The notes beneath the pieces were generated by a model that was not told the origin of the DNA, ran no database searches, and saw only the letters and a list, made by a program, of their open reading frames with translations. Made by a program: the position numbers and the translations under genes. Of a stretch of 7,430 nt of DNA, positions 1-4,780 are shown piece by piece. The DNA comes from Oscillospiraceae bacterium (lineage in GTDB: Bacteria > Bacillota > Clostridia > Oscillospirales > Oscillospiraceae): positions 1-7,430 of the forward strand of contig SVKT01000080.1 in assembly GCA_015068335.1 (NCBI GenBank), read 5' to 3'. Each line of letters starts with the position of its first letter. Position 1 is the stretch's first letter.

Positions 1-303
1 GCCCACGTGGGCGATGGGCTCCACCAGCAGCAGGGCGCAGTCCACGTCGGAGAGGCTGGACGTGACGACCTTCACCATATAGTCGCCCAGGGCGCTCTTG
101 GGCTTGTGCAGACCCGGGGTGTCCAGCAGGACGAACTGGGTGTCGTCCCGGTTCACCACGCCGTAAATGCGGTTGCGGGTGGTCTGGGCCTTGTTGGACA
201 CGATGGCGACCTTCTCGCCCACCAGCGTGTTGGTGAGGCTGGACTTGCCCACGTTGGGGCGGCCGCAGACGGTGATCATAGCGGTTTTTGTGATGTTAGA
301 CAT
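1..303 (-). CDS. era: GTPase Era, N-terminal part (3' end outside window)
   Basis: Era is an essential GTPase that binds 16S rRNA near its 3' end and helps mature the 30S ribosomal subunit. The first 101 residues are visible, about a third of the usual length of near 300; the rest, including the NKxD motif and the KH RNA-binding domain, lies beyond the left edge. Seen directly: the P-loop GRPNVGKS at residues 14-21, the Era-typical switch I segment KAQTTRNRI at 38-46, and DTPG at 61-64 followed by LHKP. The KAQTTR plus DTPGLHKP pair separates Era from Der and other TrmE-Era-like GTPases. The ATG at 303-301 is supported by a Shine-Dalgarno GAGG (314-311) seven bases upstream. It is the last gene in the minus-strand series, 207 bases after the DUF5714 gene, so it may be transcribed separately or by read-through; no clear promoter was found. 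Confidence 0.95.
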   Translation of the reverse strand, partial: MSNITKTAMITVCGRPNVGKSSLTNTLVGEKVAIVSNKAQTTRNRIYGVVNRDDTQFVLLDTPGLHKPKSALGDYMVKVVTSSLSDVDCALLLVEPIAHVG

Positions 304-310
304 AGGTGAT

Positions 311-328
311 CCTCAACTTTCTTTTGAG
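311..328 (-). promoter_or_regulatory. era ribosome binding site within a small stem-loop
   Basis: On the minus strand the sequence CTCAA (328-324), a 7-base loop and TTGAG (316-312) can pair. The Shine-Dalgarno GAGG (314-311) of era lies in the 3' arm, seven bases before the ATG. The stem is only 5 pairs and AT-rich, so any effect on translation would be modest. The same small hairpin is found in the second repeat unit at 447-466, where no gene starts. Confidence 0.4.
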
Positions 329-362
329 CGGTTTTTTATTCTCCCCGCCGGGAGTCCGGCGG
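311..362 (-). repeat. Intergenic two-hairpin repeat unit, copy 1 (era-proximal)
   Basis: This is one of two near-identical units in the gap between the DUF5714 gene and era. On the minus strand it consists of a GC-rich hairpin with a perfect 7-base stem (CCGCCGG / CCGGCGG, loop of 4, 362-345), then GGAGAATAAAAAACCG, then the CTCAA/TTGAG mini-hairpin ending at the era Shine-Dalgarno site. There is no run of T after the GC-rich stem on the minus strand, so it is not a standard intrinsic terminator. Confidence 0.7.
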
Positions 363-368
363 AGCCGA

Positions 369-387
369 GGGGCAATTCATTTGCCCC
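369..387. repeat. Perfect inverted repeat (hairpin), 7-base stem
   Basis: GGGGCAA (369-375), a 5-base loop TTCAT and TTGCCCC (381-387) pair perfectly on either strand. On the minus strand it sits about 80 bases upstream of the era start. No T-run follows on either strand, so a terminator role is not supported. It could be a structured part of the intergenic transcript or a member of a dispersed palindromic repeat family. Confidence 0.55.
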
Positions 388-415
388 CGGCGATACATAA
401 AATAAAACGGGGGGT

Positions 416-439
416 CCCCGAAACGCCTGCGTTTTGGGG
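416..439. repeat. Inverted repeat with 11-base stem
   Basis: CCCCGAAACGC (416-426) pairs with GCGTTTTGGGG (429-439) across a two-base gap; in practice the innermost pair would open to give a tetraloop. One position (420/435) is G:T read on the plus strand and A:C read on the minus strand, so the fold is slightly better in plus-strand RNA. A related GGGGNCCCCGAAA string is found next to the hairpin downstream of uvrA (1415-1427), so both intergenic regions may draw on the same repeat family. Confidence 0.55.
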
Positions 440-445
440 CGAGAG

Positions 446-499
446 CCTCAACTTTCTTGTTTTGAGCAGTTTTTATTTTCCCCGCCGAAGCGTCGGCGG
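446..499 (-). repeat. Intergenic two-hairpin repeat unit, copy 2 (after the DUF5714 gene)
   Basis: This is the second copy of the unit at 311-362, starting 11 bases after the DUF5714 stop codon. On the minus strand it has the stem CCGCCGA / TCGGCGG with a 4-base loop (499-482), then GGAAAATAAAAACTG, then CTCAA/TTGAG (466-447) with a 10-base loop. Compared with copy 1 the loop-closing G:C pair has become A:T on both arms, a compensated change, while the loop itself differs freely. This suggests the hairpin shape was kept as the two units diverged. Confidence 0.7.
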
Positions 500-510
500 C
501 AGTTTACTGG

Positions 511-1233
511 TTATTTCTTTTCAAAATGGCAGGGGTTGTAGGGGCAGCGTGCGCCGATGCACTGGGCATTGAGATGGGAGAAGCCGCAGCAGATCTCCCC
601 GGGCACTTCCATAGAGATGCCGAAGTGCTCCTTCACAAACGCCGCCGCCGTGCAGACAGCCGTGAAGGCGTCCCGCTTGCAGCACCGCGGCCCGCCCAGC
701 GAGCCGATGGCATCCAGTGCGGCGGCGGTCATACGGTTGGCAAGACCCCACTCCTCTGTTTTCAGCGGAGTTGCCCCCGTCAGCAGGCTGACAAAAATGC
801 CTGTGCTGACGGCAGCACCGCAGCAGCCCCAGTTTCCGCAGGCGCCGCCGGGCACCTGACCGCCCCGCCGGCGCATTTCCGGCACAGCCGCTGCAAGGTC
901 AATGTCCGCGCCGCTGTTGCGGCAGGCGGCCAGCAGCGCCGCGCCCACCAGCACGTGGTGCTCCGGGCCGTGCATATGGACACAGGGCTGCTCCATCAGC
1001 GCGGTCATAATCGCAATGGGATCCCGGGAGGCGGTGTGCAGGCAGGTCTCCACGATCACGCCCACCGCATCCGAGGAATGGCACTCGTCACAGATATAAT
1101 GACCATCCGCACAGCAAACGTTGCTCTCAAACGGGCGGTGGCAGACGGCACACTCCATCTGCCGCGCAGGATCGAAATAGACCAGTTCTTCTCCGCAGAG
1201 AAGACAGTTGTTCTTGTTATGGTTCTGTCCCAT
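511..1233 (-). CDS. Cysteine-rich DUF5714-type protein, function unknown
   Basis: A 240-residue, apparently cytosolic protein with no signal peptide or clear membrane segment. The N-terminal 52 residues look like metal-binding ribbons: C10-x2-C13, C28-x2-C31, C40/C41, then GHYICDECH with C48-x2-C51. The remainder is Ala/Gly-rich with further conserved-looking cysteines: GGACGNWGCCGA (C132, C137, C138), GGPRCC (C184, C185), ICCGFSH (C215, C216) and a C-terminal C225/C230/C235 cluster. From memory this pattern matches the DUF5714 family of anaerobic bacteria and methanogens, whose function I do not know; a metal or Fe-S protein is a reasonable guess from the cysteines alone. Start ATG 1233 is chosen because GGAGG (1244-1240) lies six bases upstream. 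That site lies in the displaced uvrA tail, whose frame ends 17 bases inside this gene. Confidence 0.85.
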   Translation of the reverse strand: MGQNHNKNNCLLCGEELVYFDPARQMECAVCHRPFESNVCCADGHYICDECHSSDAVGVIVETCLHTASRDPIAIMTALMEQPCVHMHGPEHHVLVGAALLAACRNSGADIDLAAAVPEMRRRGGQVPGGACGNWGCCGAAVSTGIFVSLLTGATPLKTEEWGLANRMTAAALDAIGSLGGPRCCKRDAFTAVCTAAAFVKEHFGISMEVPGEICCGFSHLNAQCIGARCPYNPCHFEKK

Positions 1234-1239
1234 AGGCTC

Positions 1240-1244
1240 CCTCC
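1240..1244 (-). promoter_or_regulatory. Shine-Dalgarno site of the DUF5714 gene, inside the uvrA remnant
   Basis: GGAGG on the minus strand with a six-base spacer to the ATG at 1233. It also encodes part of the Leu-Glu-Gly stretch of the uvrA remnant. If the remnant was the end of a working uvrA, this site was once coupled to uvrA translation, with a 17-base gene overlap. Confidence 0.75.
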
Positions 1245-1282
1245 AAAACCCGTTTCAGGTACTGTCCGGTGTAACTGGTCTG

Positions 1283-1309
1283 GCAGGCGGCCACCTGTTC
1301 CGGCGTGCC
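1283..1309 (-). repeat. Direct repeat, left copy (partner at 1493-1519)
   Basis: This 27-base stretch matches 1493-1519 at 26 of 27 positions, including 18 uninterrupted bases (minus strand GAACAGGTGGCCGCCTGC). It codes for GTPEQVAAC in both copies. Similarity stops sharply at 1309/1519 on one side and fades to codon-level similarity on the other. Recombination between the two copies would remove 210 bases and rebuild a uvrA that runs into the DUF5714 gene. Confidence 0.85.
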
Positions 1310-1382
1310 TCGTCCTCACAAGCTTTGTATCCCTCGCTTCCGCCTTAACGGCGAAAGCTCGCTCACTCCGCTGCTCGTCCTC
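1309..1382. repeat. 9-base direct repeats bracketing a 56-base segment
   Basis: CTCGTCCTC occurs at 1309-1317 and again at 1374-1382 on the plus strand. The first copy begins at the edge of the uvrA remnant. The enclosed segment holds the stem-loop at 1336-1358. This could be a target-site duplication or simply low-complexity repetition; the evidence is weak. Confidence 0.35.
1336..1358 (-). repeat. Stem-loop in the segment between uvrA and its remnant
   Basis: On the minus strand GCTTTCGCC (1358-1350), loop GTTAA and GGCGGAAGC (1344-1336) form a 9-pair stem with one T:G wobble. On the plus strand the same position is an A:C mismatch, so the structure is favoured in RNA made from the minus strand, the direction of the operon. 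No T-run follows. Confidence 0.55.
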
Positions 1383-1383
1383 T

Positions 1384-1418
1384 CCCCACCGCAAACGCTT
1401 CGCTGGTTTGCGGCGGGG
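1384..1418 (-). repeat. Strong 13-pair stem-loop downstream of uvrA
   Basis: On the minus strand CCCCGCCGCAAAC (1418-1406) pairs with GTTTGCGGTGGGG (1396-1384) around a 9-base loop, CAGCGAAGC. All 13 pairs form, one as a G:U wobble, which would be an A:C mismatch on the plus strand. The loop contains GCGAAGC, a sequence known to form an unusually stable mini-hairpin. It starts 27 bases after the uvrA stop. With no T-tract after it, it fits a 3'-end protecting or processing structure, or a repeat element, better than an intrinsic terminator. Confidence 0.6.
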
Positions 1419-1432
1419 ACCCCGAAAGGGTT

Positions 1433-1528
1433 GTCTGCACCGGCTTACTTCTCCAGTACTTTTTTCAAATATTGTCCCGTGTAACTTTCGCCGCAGGCGG
1501 CCACCTGTTCGGGCGTGCCGGTGCAGAC
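1433..1528. repeat. 12-base inverted repeats flanking the current uvrA tail
   Basis: GTCTGCACCGGC at 1433-1444 is the exact reverse complement of GCCGGTGCAGAC at 1517-1528. The outer copy begins immediately after the uvrA stop codon; the inner one encodes Val-Cys-Thr-Gly (residues 916-919). The 72 bases between them hold the last 23 uvrA codons and the stop. The arms could pair in the mRNA as a long-range stem, or mark the ends of an inserted or inverted segment. Confidence 0.7.
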
Positions 1529-4273
1529 GATGCTGCCGCCGCCGTCGCCCCCCTCGGGGCCCAGGTCGATGATATGGTCGGCGCATTTGATGACGTCCAG
1601 ATTATGCTCGATGACCACCACGGTGTTGCCGGCGTCCGTCAGGCGCTGCAACACTTCCAGCAGTTTGCGCACGTCGTCGGTGTGGAGGCCGGTGGTGGGT
1701 TCGTCCAGAATATAGATGGTGCGGCCGGTGGCGATCTTGGACAGTTCCGTGGCCAGTTTGACCCGCTGCGCTTCGCCGCCGGAAAGTTCCGTGGAGGGCT
1801 GGCCCAGTTTCACGTAGCCCAGACCCACGTCCTGCAAGGTCTGCAACTTTTTGCGCAGTTTGGGCAGAGCGGAGAAGAAGTCCAGCGCCTCGTCCACGGT
1901 CATTTCCAGCACGTCGGCGATGTTCTTGCCCTTGTAGCGCACTTCCAGCGTTTCCCGGTTGTAGCGGCGGCCCTTGCACACCTCGCAGGGCACGAAAATG
2001 TCCGGCAGGAAGTGCATTTCGATTTTCAGCACGCCGTCGCCGCTGCACGCTTCGCAGCGGCCGCCCCGGACGTTGAAACTGAACCGTCCCGGGCCGTAGC
2101 CCCGGCTCTTGGCCTCCTGGGTGGAGGAGAACAGGTCGCGGATGTCGTTGAACAGCCCCGTATAGGTGGCCGGGTTGGAGCGGGGCGAGCGGCCGATGGG
2201 GCTCTGGTCGATATTGACCACCTTATCCAACTGCTTCACGCCTTCGATGTCTGTGCATTTGCCGGGCTTGACCTTCATCCGCATCAGTTCGGCGCCCAGC
2301 CGCTTGAACAGAATTTCGTTCACCAGCGAACTCTTGCCGCTGCCGGACACGCCGGTGACCGCCGTAAAGACGCCCAGCGGAAACTCCACATCCACGCCGC
2401 GGAGGTTGTTCTCCGCCGCGCCCACCACGCGCAGGCATTTGCCGTTTCCGGCTCTGCGTTTTGCCGGAACGCCGATGCGCCGCTTGCCGGAGAGGTACAG
2501 ACCCGTGAGGGACTTGGGATTTGCCATCACTTCCTCCGGCGTGCCGCAGGCCACCACCTCGCCGCCGTGGATGCCGGCGCCGGGACCGATGTCGATGAGG
2601 TAGTCGGCGGCGCGCATCGTGTCCTCGTCGTGCTCCACCACCAGCAGCGTGTTGCCCAAGTCCCGCAAGTCGCAGAGGGTGGCGAGCAGTTTATCGTTAT
2701 CCCGCTGGTGCAGACCGATGGAGGGCTCATCCAGAATATACAGCACGCCCATCAGGCTGGAACCGATCTGGGTGGCAAGGCGGATGCGCTGGCTCTCGCC
2801 GCCGGAAAGCGTGCCGGCGGCGCGGCTGAGGGTCAAATAGCCCAGACCCACCGAGCGCAGGAAGGTCAGCCGGTCGTTGATCTCTTTCAGAATGCGGTCG
2901 GCGATGAGGCGCTGCTGCTCCGTCAGTTCCAGTTCTTCCACCCACCGCAATTCGTCCAGCACGGAGAGGGTGGTGAAATCGTGGATGTTCTTCCCGCCCA
3001 CGGTGACGGCCAGCGATTCCTTCCGCAGGCGGCGGCCCTGACACTCCGGGCAGGGGCAGTCCGCCATCATCTCTTCCAGTTCCTTCTTGCTGGCCTCGCT
3101 CTGGGTTTCCAGATAGCGGCGCTCCACATTGTTGCACACGCCCTCAAAGGCCTGATACAAAACGCCCTTGCCCCGGGGCTGGTCGTAGTGCAGTTCCAGT
3201 TTTTCGCCCCCGGTACCGTAGAGGATGATCTCCTTCGCCTCGGCGGGCAGGTCGTTCCACGGCGTGGTGAGGGAGAAACGGTACTTTTTGGACAGGGCCT
3301 CGAAATACATCCGGGAGATGCCGTCGGAACGGATGCTGCCCCAGCCGGAAGCCTGAATGGCGCCGTCCAGAATGGAGAGTTTCCCGTCCGGCACCACCAG
3401 CGCCGGATCCACCTTCAACTGGCTGCCCAGACCCGTACAGGTGGGGCAGGCGCCGTAGGGATTGTTGAAGGAGAACATCCGGGGCGTCAGTTCCTCGATG
3501 GAGATGCCGCAGTCCTCGCAGGCGTAGTTCTGGGAGAAGAGCAGATTCTGCTCCTGGCGCAGCAGGTTCACCACCACGATGCCGCCGGAGAGGGCAGAGG
3601 CGGTCTCCACGCTGTCCGTCAGGCGCTGCTGGATGTCGGCGCGGATGATGAGCCGGTCCACGATGATCTCGATGTTATGCTTTTTGTTCTTGTCCAGTTT
3701 GATGTCCTCGTCCAGTTCGTAGAGACTGCCGTCCACCCGGACGCGGACGTAGCCGGAGCGCTTGGCGTCCTCGAACACTTTGGTGTGCTCGCCCTTCTTG
3801 CCCCGGATGACCGGCGCCATCACCTGAATACGGGTGCCCTCGGGCAGGGCGAGCACCTGGTCGATGATCTGGTCGATGGTCTGCTGGCGGATCTCCTTGC
3901 CGCACCTGGGGCAGTGGGGCGTGCCCACTCTGGCCCACAGCAGGCGGAGGTAGTCGTAAATTTCCGTCACCGTGCCCACGGTGGAGCGAGGGTTTTTGCT
4001 GGTGGTCTTCTGGTCGATGGAGATGGCCGGGGAGAGACCCTCGATATAGTCCACGTCCGGCTTGTCCATCTGGCCCAGGAACATCCGGGCATAGGAGGAC
4101 AGACTCTCCACGTACCGGCGCTGCCCCTCGGCATAAATGGTGTCAAAGGCCAGCGAGGATTTGCCGCTACCGGACAGACCCGTCATCACCACCAGTTTGT
4201 CACGGGGGATGGTGACGTCGATATTTTTCAGATTGTTGGCGCGTGCGCCCTTGACAATGATCTTATCCTGCAT
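1445..4273 (-). CDS. uvrA: Excinuclease ABC subunit UvrA
   Basis: UvrA is the damage-sensing ATPase of nucleotide excision repair; its dimer loads UvrB on damaged DNA. The 942 residues are full length for the family. Seen in order: Walker A GLSGSGKSS (32-40), a conserved SPAISIDQKTTSKNPRSTVG stretch (81-100), cysteine pairs C121/C124, C252/C255 and C276/C279, ABC signature LSGGESQR (489-496) with ILDEPSIGLH (513-522), second Walker A GVSGSGKSSL (641-650), the zinc module C740/C743/C763/C766, and second signature LSGGEAQR (830-837) with ILDEPTTGLH (855-864). Both nucleotide-binding sites look intact. ATG 4273 is supported by GGAG (4283-4280), inside the last codons of ybaK, three bases upstream of which the genes abut. 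Its 3' end appears to have been replaced: a diverged second copy of the tail lies downstream. The protein should still work, as the key C-terminal motif SYTGQYLK is present. Confidence 0.98.
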   Translation of the reverse strand: MQDKIIVKGARANNLKNIDVTIPRDKLVVMTGLSGSGKSSLAFDTIYAEGQRRYVESLSSYARMFLGQMDKPDVDYIEGLSPAISIDQKTTSKNPRSTVGTVTEIYDYLRLLWARVGTPHCPRCGKEIRQQTIDQIIDQVLALPEGTRIQVMAPVIRGKKGEHTKVFEDAKRSGYVRVRVDGSLYELDEDIKLDKNKKHNIEIIVDRLIIRADIQQRLTDSVETASALSGGIVVVNLLRQEQNLLFSQNYACEDCGISIEELTPRMFSFNNPYGACPTCTGLGSQLKVDPALVVPDGKLSILDGAIQASGWGSIRSDGISRMYFEALSKKYRFSLTTPWNDLPAEAKEIILYGTGGEKLELHYDQPRGKGVLYQAFEGVCNNVERRYLETQSEASKKELEEMMADCPCPECQGRRLRKESLAVTVGGKNIHDFTTLSVLDELRWVEELELTEQQRLIADRILKEINDRLTFLRSVGLGYLTLSRAAGTLSGGESQRIRLATQIGSSLMGVLYILDEPSIGLHQRDNDKLLATLCDLRDLGNTLLVVEHDEDTMRAADYLIDIGPGAGIHGGEVVACGTPEEVMANPKSLTGLYLSGKRRIGVPAKRRAGNGKCLRVVGAAENNLRGVDVEFPLGVFTAVTGVSGSGKSSLVNEILFKRLGAELMRMKVKPGKCTDIEGVKQLDKVVNIDQSPIGRSPRSNPATYTGLFNDIRDLFSSTQEAKSRGYGPGRFSFNVRGGRCEACSGDGVLKIEMHFLPDIFVPCEVCKGRRYNRETLEVRYKGKNIADVLEMTVDEALDFFSALPKLRKKLQTLQDVGLGYVKLGQPSTELSGGEAQRVKLATELSKIATGRTIYILDEPTTGLHTDDVRKLLEVLQRLTDAGNTVVVIEHNLDVIKCADHIIDLGPEGGDGGGSIVCTGTPEQVAACGESYTGQYLKKVLEK
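1493..1519 (-). repeat. Direct repeat, right copy (within uvrA)
   Basis: This is the partner of 1283-1309, lying within uvrA codons for GTPEQVAAC (residues 919-927). The boundary at 1519 falls inside the 12-base inverted repeat (1517-1528). Confidence 0.85.
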
Positions 4274-4276
4274 ACA

Positions 4277-4768
4277 TTACTCCACAACAATATCTGCCGT
4301 GTCGGCGCCCACAAAGTCCAGCAGGGTCTGGGGCTCCACCGCCACCTGATAGCCCACCTTGCCCGCGGAAACGAAGATCGTATCGTGCAGCAGGCAGGTT
4401 TCGTGGAACACGGTGGGAAACGGCTTCTTCATTCCCACGGGGCTGCATCCGCCGTGGATGTAGCCGGTCAGGGGCAGCAGTTCCCGGCTCAAAATCATAG
4501 CGATGGACTTCTCCCCCACGGCTTTGGCCGCCTTTTTCAGATCCAGCGTTTCCGCCACGGGGATGTCGAACACATAGTAGCCGCCGGAGGCGCCCCGGGT
4601 CACCAGCGTTTTGAACACCGCTTCCGGGTCCTGACCCAGCACCCGTGCCACGGTGACGCCGTCCGGCGCTTCCGCCCCGTCGTGGGGGTATTCATAGGGG
4701 GTATAGGCGATCTTCTTCTGTTCCAGAAGGCGCATCACATTGGTTTTTTCTTCTTTCTTTTTTGCCAT
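4277..4768 (-). CDS. ybaK: Cys-tRNA(Pro)/Cys-tRNA(Cys) deacylase YbaK
   Basis: YbaK/EbsC proteins hydrolyse cysteine wrongly attached to tRNA(Pro) by prolyl-tRNA synthetase, a proofreading step acting in trans in the cytosol. The 163 residues match the single-domain family length. Seen: the N-terminal motif KTNVMRLLEQKKIAYTPYEY typical of the family, VFKTLV with the expected catalytic lysine at K53, and the glycine-rich GGCSPVGMKK (106-115) that shapes the substrate pocket. The start ATG 4768 has GAGGTGA (4780-4774) upstream, which contains the stop codon of the transporter gene, so the two are probably translationally coupled. Its own stop is only 3 bases from the uvrA start. Its place inside an excision-repair operon has no obvious functional link. 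ProX and INS-type relatives are possible, but the N-terminal motif favours YbaK. Confidence 0.92.
   Translation of the reverse strand: MAKKKEEKTNVMRLLEQKKIAYTPYEYPHDGAEAPDGVTVARVLGQDPEAVFKTLVTRGASGGYYVFDIPVAETLDLKKAAKAVGEKSIAMILSRELLPLTGYIHGGCSPVGMKKPFPTVFHETCLLHDTIFVSAGKVGYQVAVEPQTLLDFVGADTADIVVE
4280..4283 (-). promoter_or_regulatory. uvrA Shine-Dalgarno site within the end of ybaK
   Basis: GGAG on the minus strand overlaps the final Val-Glu codons of ybaK and lies six bases before the uvrA ATG. This fixes the uvrA start and implies translational coupling. Another ATG at 4277-4275 overlaps the ybaK stop, but it is out of frame with uvrA. Confidence 0.8.
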
Positions 4769-4773
4769 TCATC

Positions 4774-4780
4774 TCACCTC
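4774..4780 (-). promoter_or_regulatory. ybaK Shine-Dalgarno site overlapping the transporter stop codon
   Basis: GAGGTGA on the minus strand includes the TGA that ends the transporter gene. The ybaK ATG follows after five more bases. The overlap suggests re-initiation by ribosomes finishing the transporter. Confidence 0.75.

Larger units (their letters stand above)
1217..1309 (-). pseudogene. Displaced remnant of a uvrA 3' end
   Basis: Read on the minus strand from 1309, this 30-codon frame gives GTPEQVAACQTSYTGQYLK, then RVLEGAYGTEP and a TAA at 1219-1217. It matches the C-terminus of the intact UvrA (residues 919-941, GTPEQVAACGESYTGQYLK then KVLE) at 20 of 23 positions, while the DNA matches at about 53 of 69. 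Seven of the differing codons are synonymous; only QT/GE and R/K change the protein. The frame has no start and is closed upstream by TGA at 1318-1316. The distance to the matching part of uvrA is exactly 210 bases. I read it as the original end of uvrA, left behind when a new 3' end was joined to the gene. It may persist because it holds the ribosome binding site of the next gene. Confidence 0.85.

Noticed and set aside
345..362. GC-rich hairpin as an intrinsic terminator
   Set aside because: The minus strand continues with an A-rich, not T-rich, stretch. The T-run on the plus strand precedes the stem instead of following it.
389..407. AT-rich island as a promoter -10 element for era
   Set aside because: TATTTT/TATGTA-like hexamers exist, but no -35 element lies at suitable spacing on either strand.
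1440..1449. AGTAAGCCGG at the uvrA stop also occurs at the uvrB stop (5721-5730)
   Set aside because: Half of this 10-base match is the last codon plus TAA, and similarity ends immediately after, so it is probably chance.
526..1572. Plus-strand 348-codon frame across the DUF5714 gene and the uvrA end
   Set aside because: It is Arg/Ala/Pro-rich, antisense to real genes, and has no recognisable domain.
1056..1586. Minus-strand frame whose protein contains an internal repeat (two TGGRL-type segments)
   Set aside because: It is an out-of-frame reading of the two uvrA tails; the internal repeat only mirrors the tail duplication described above.
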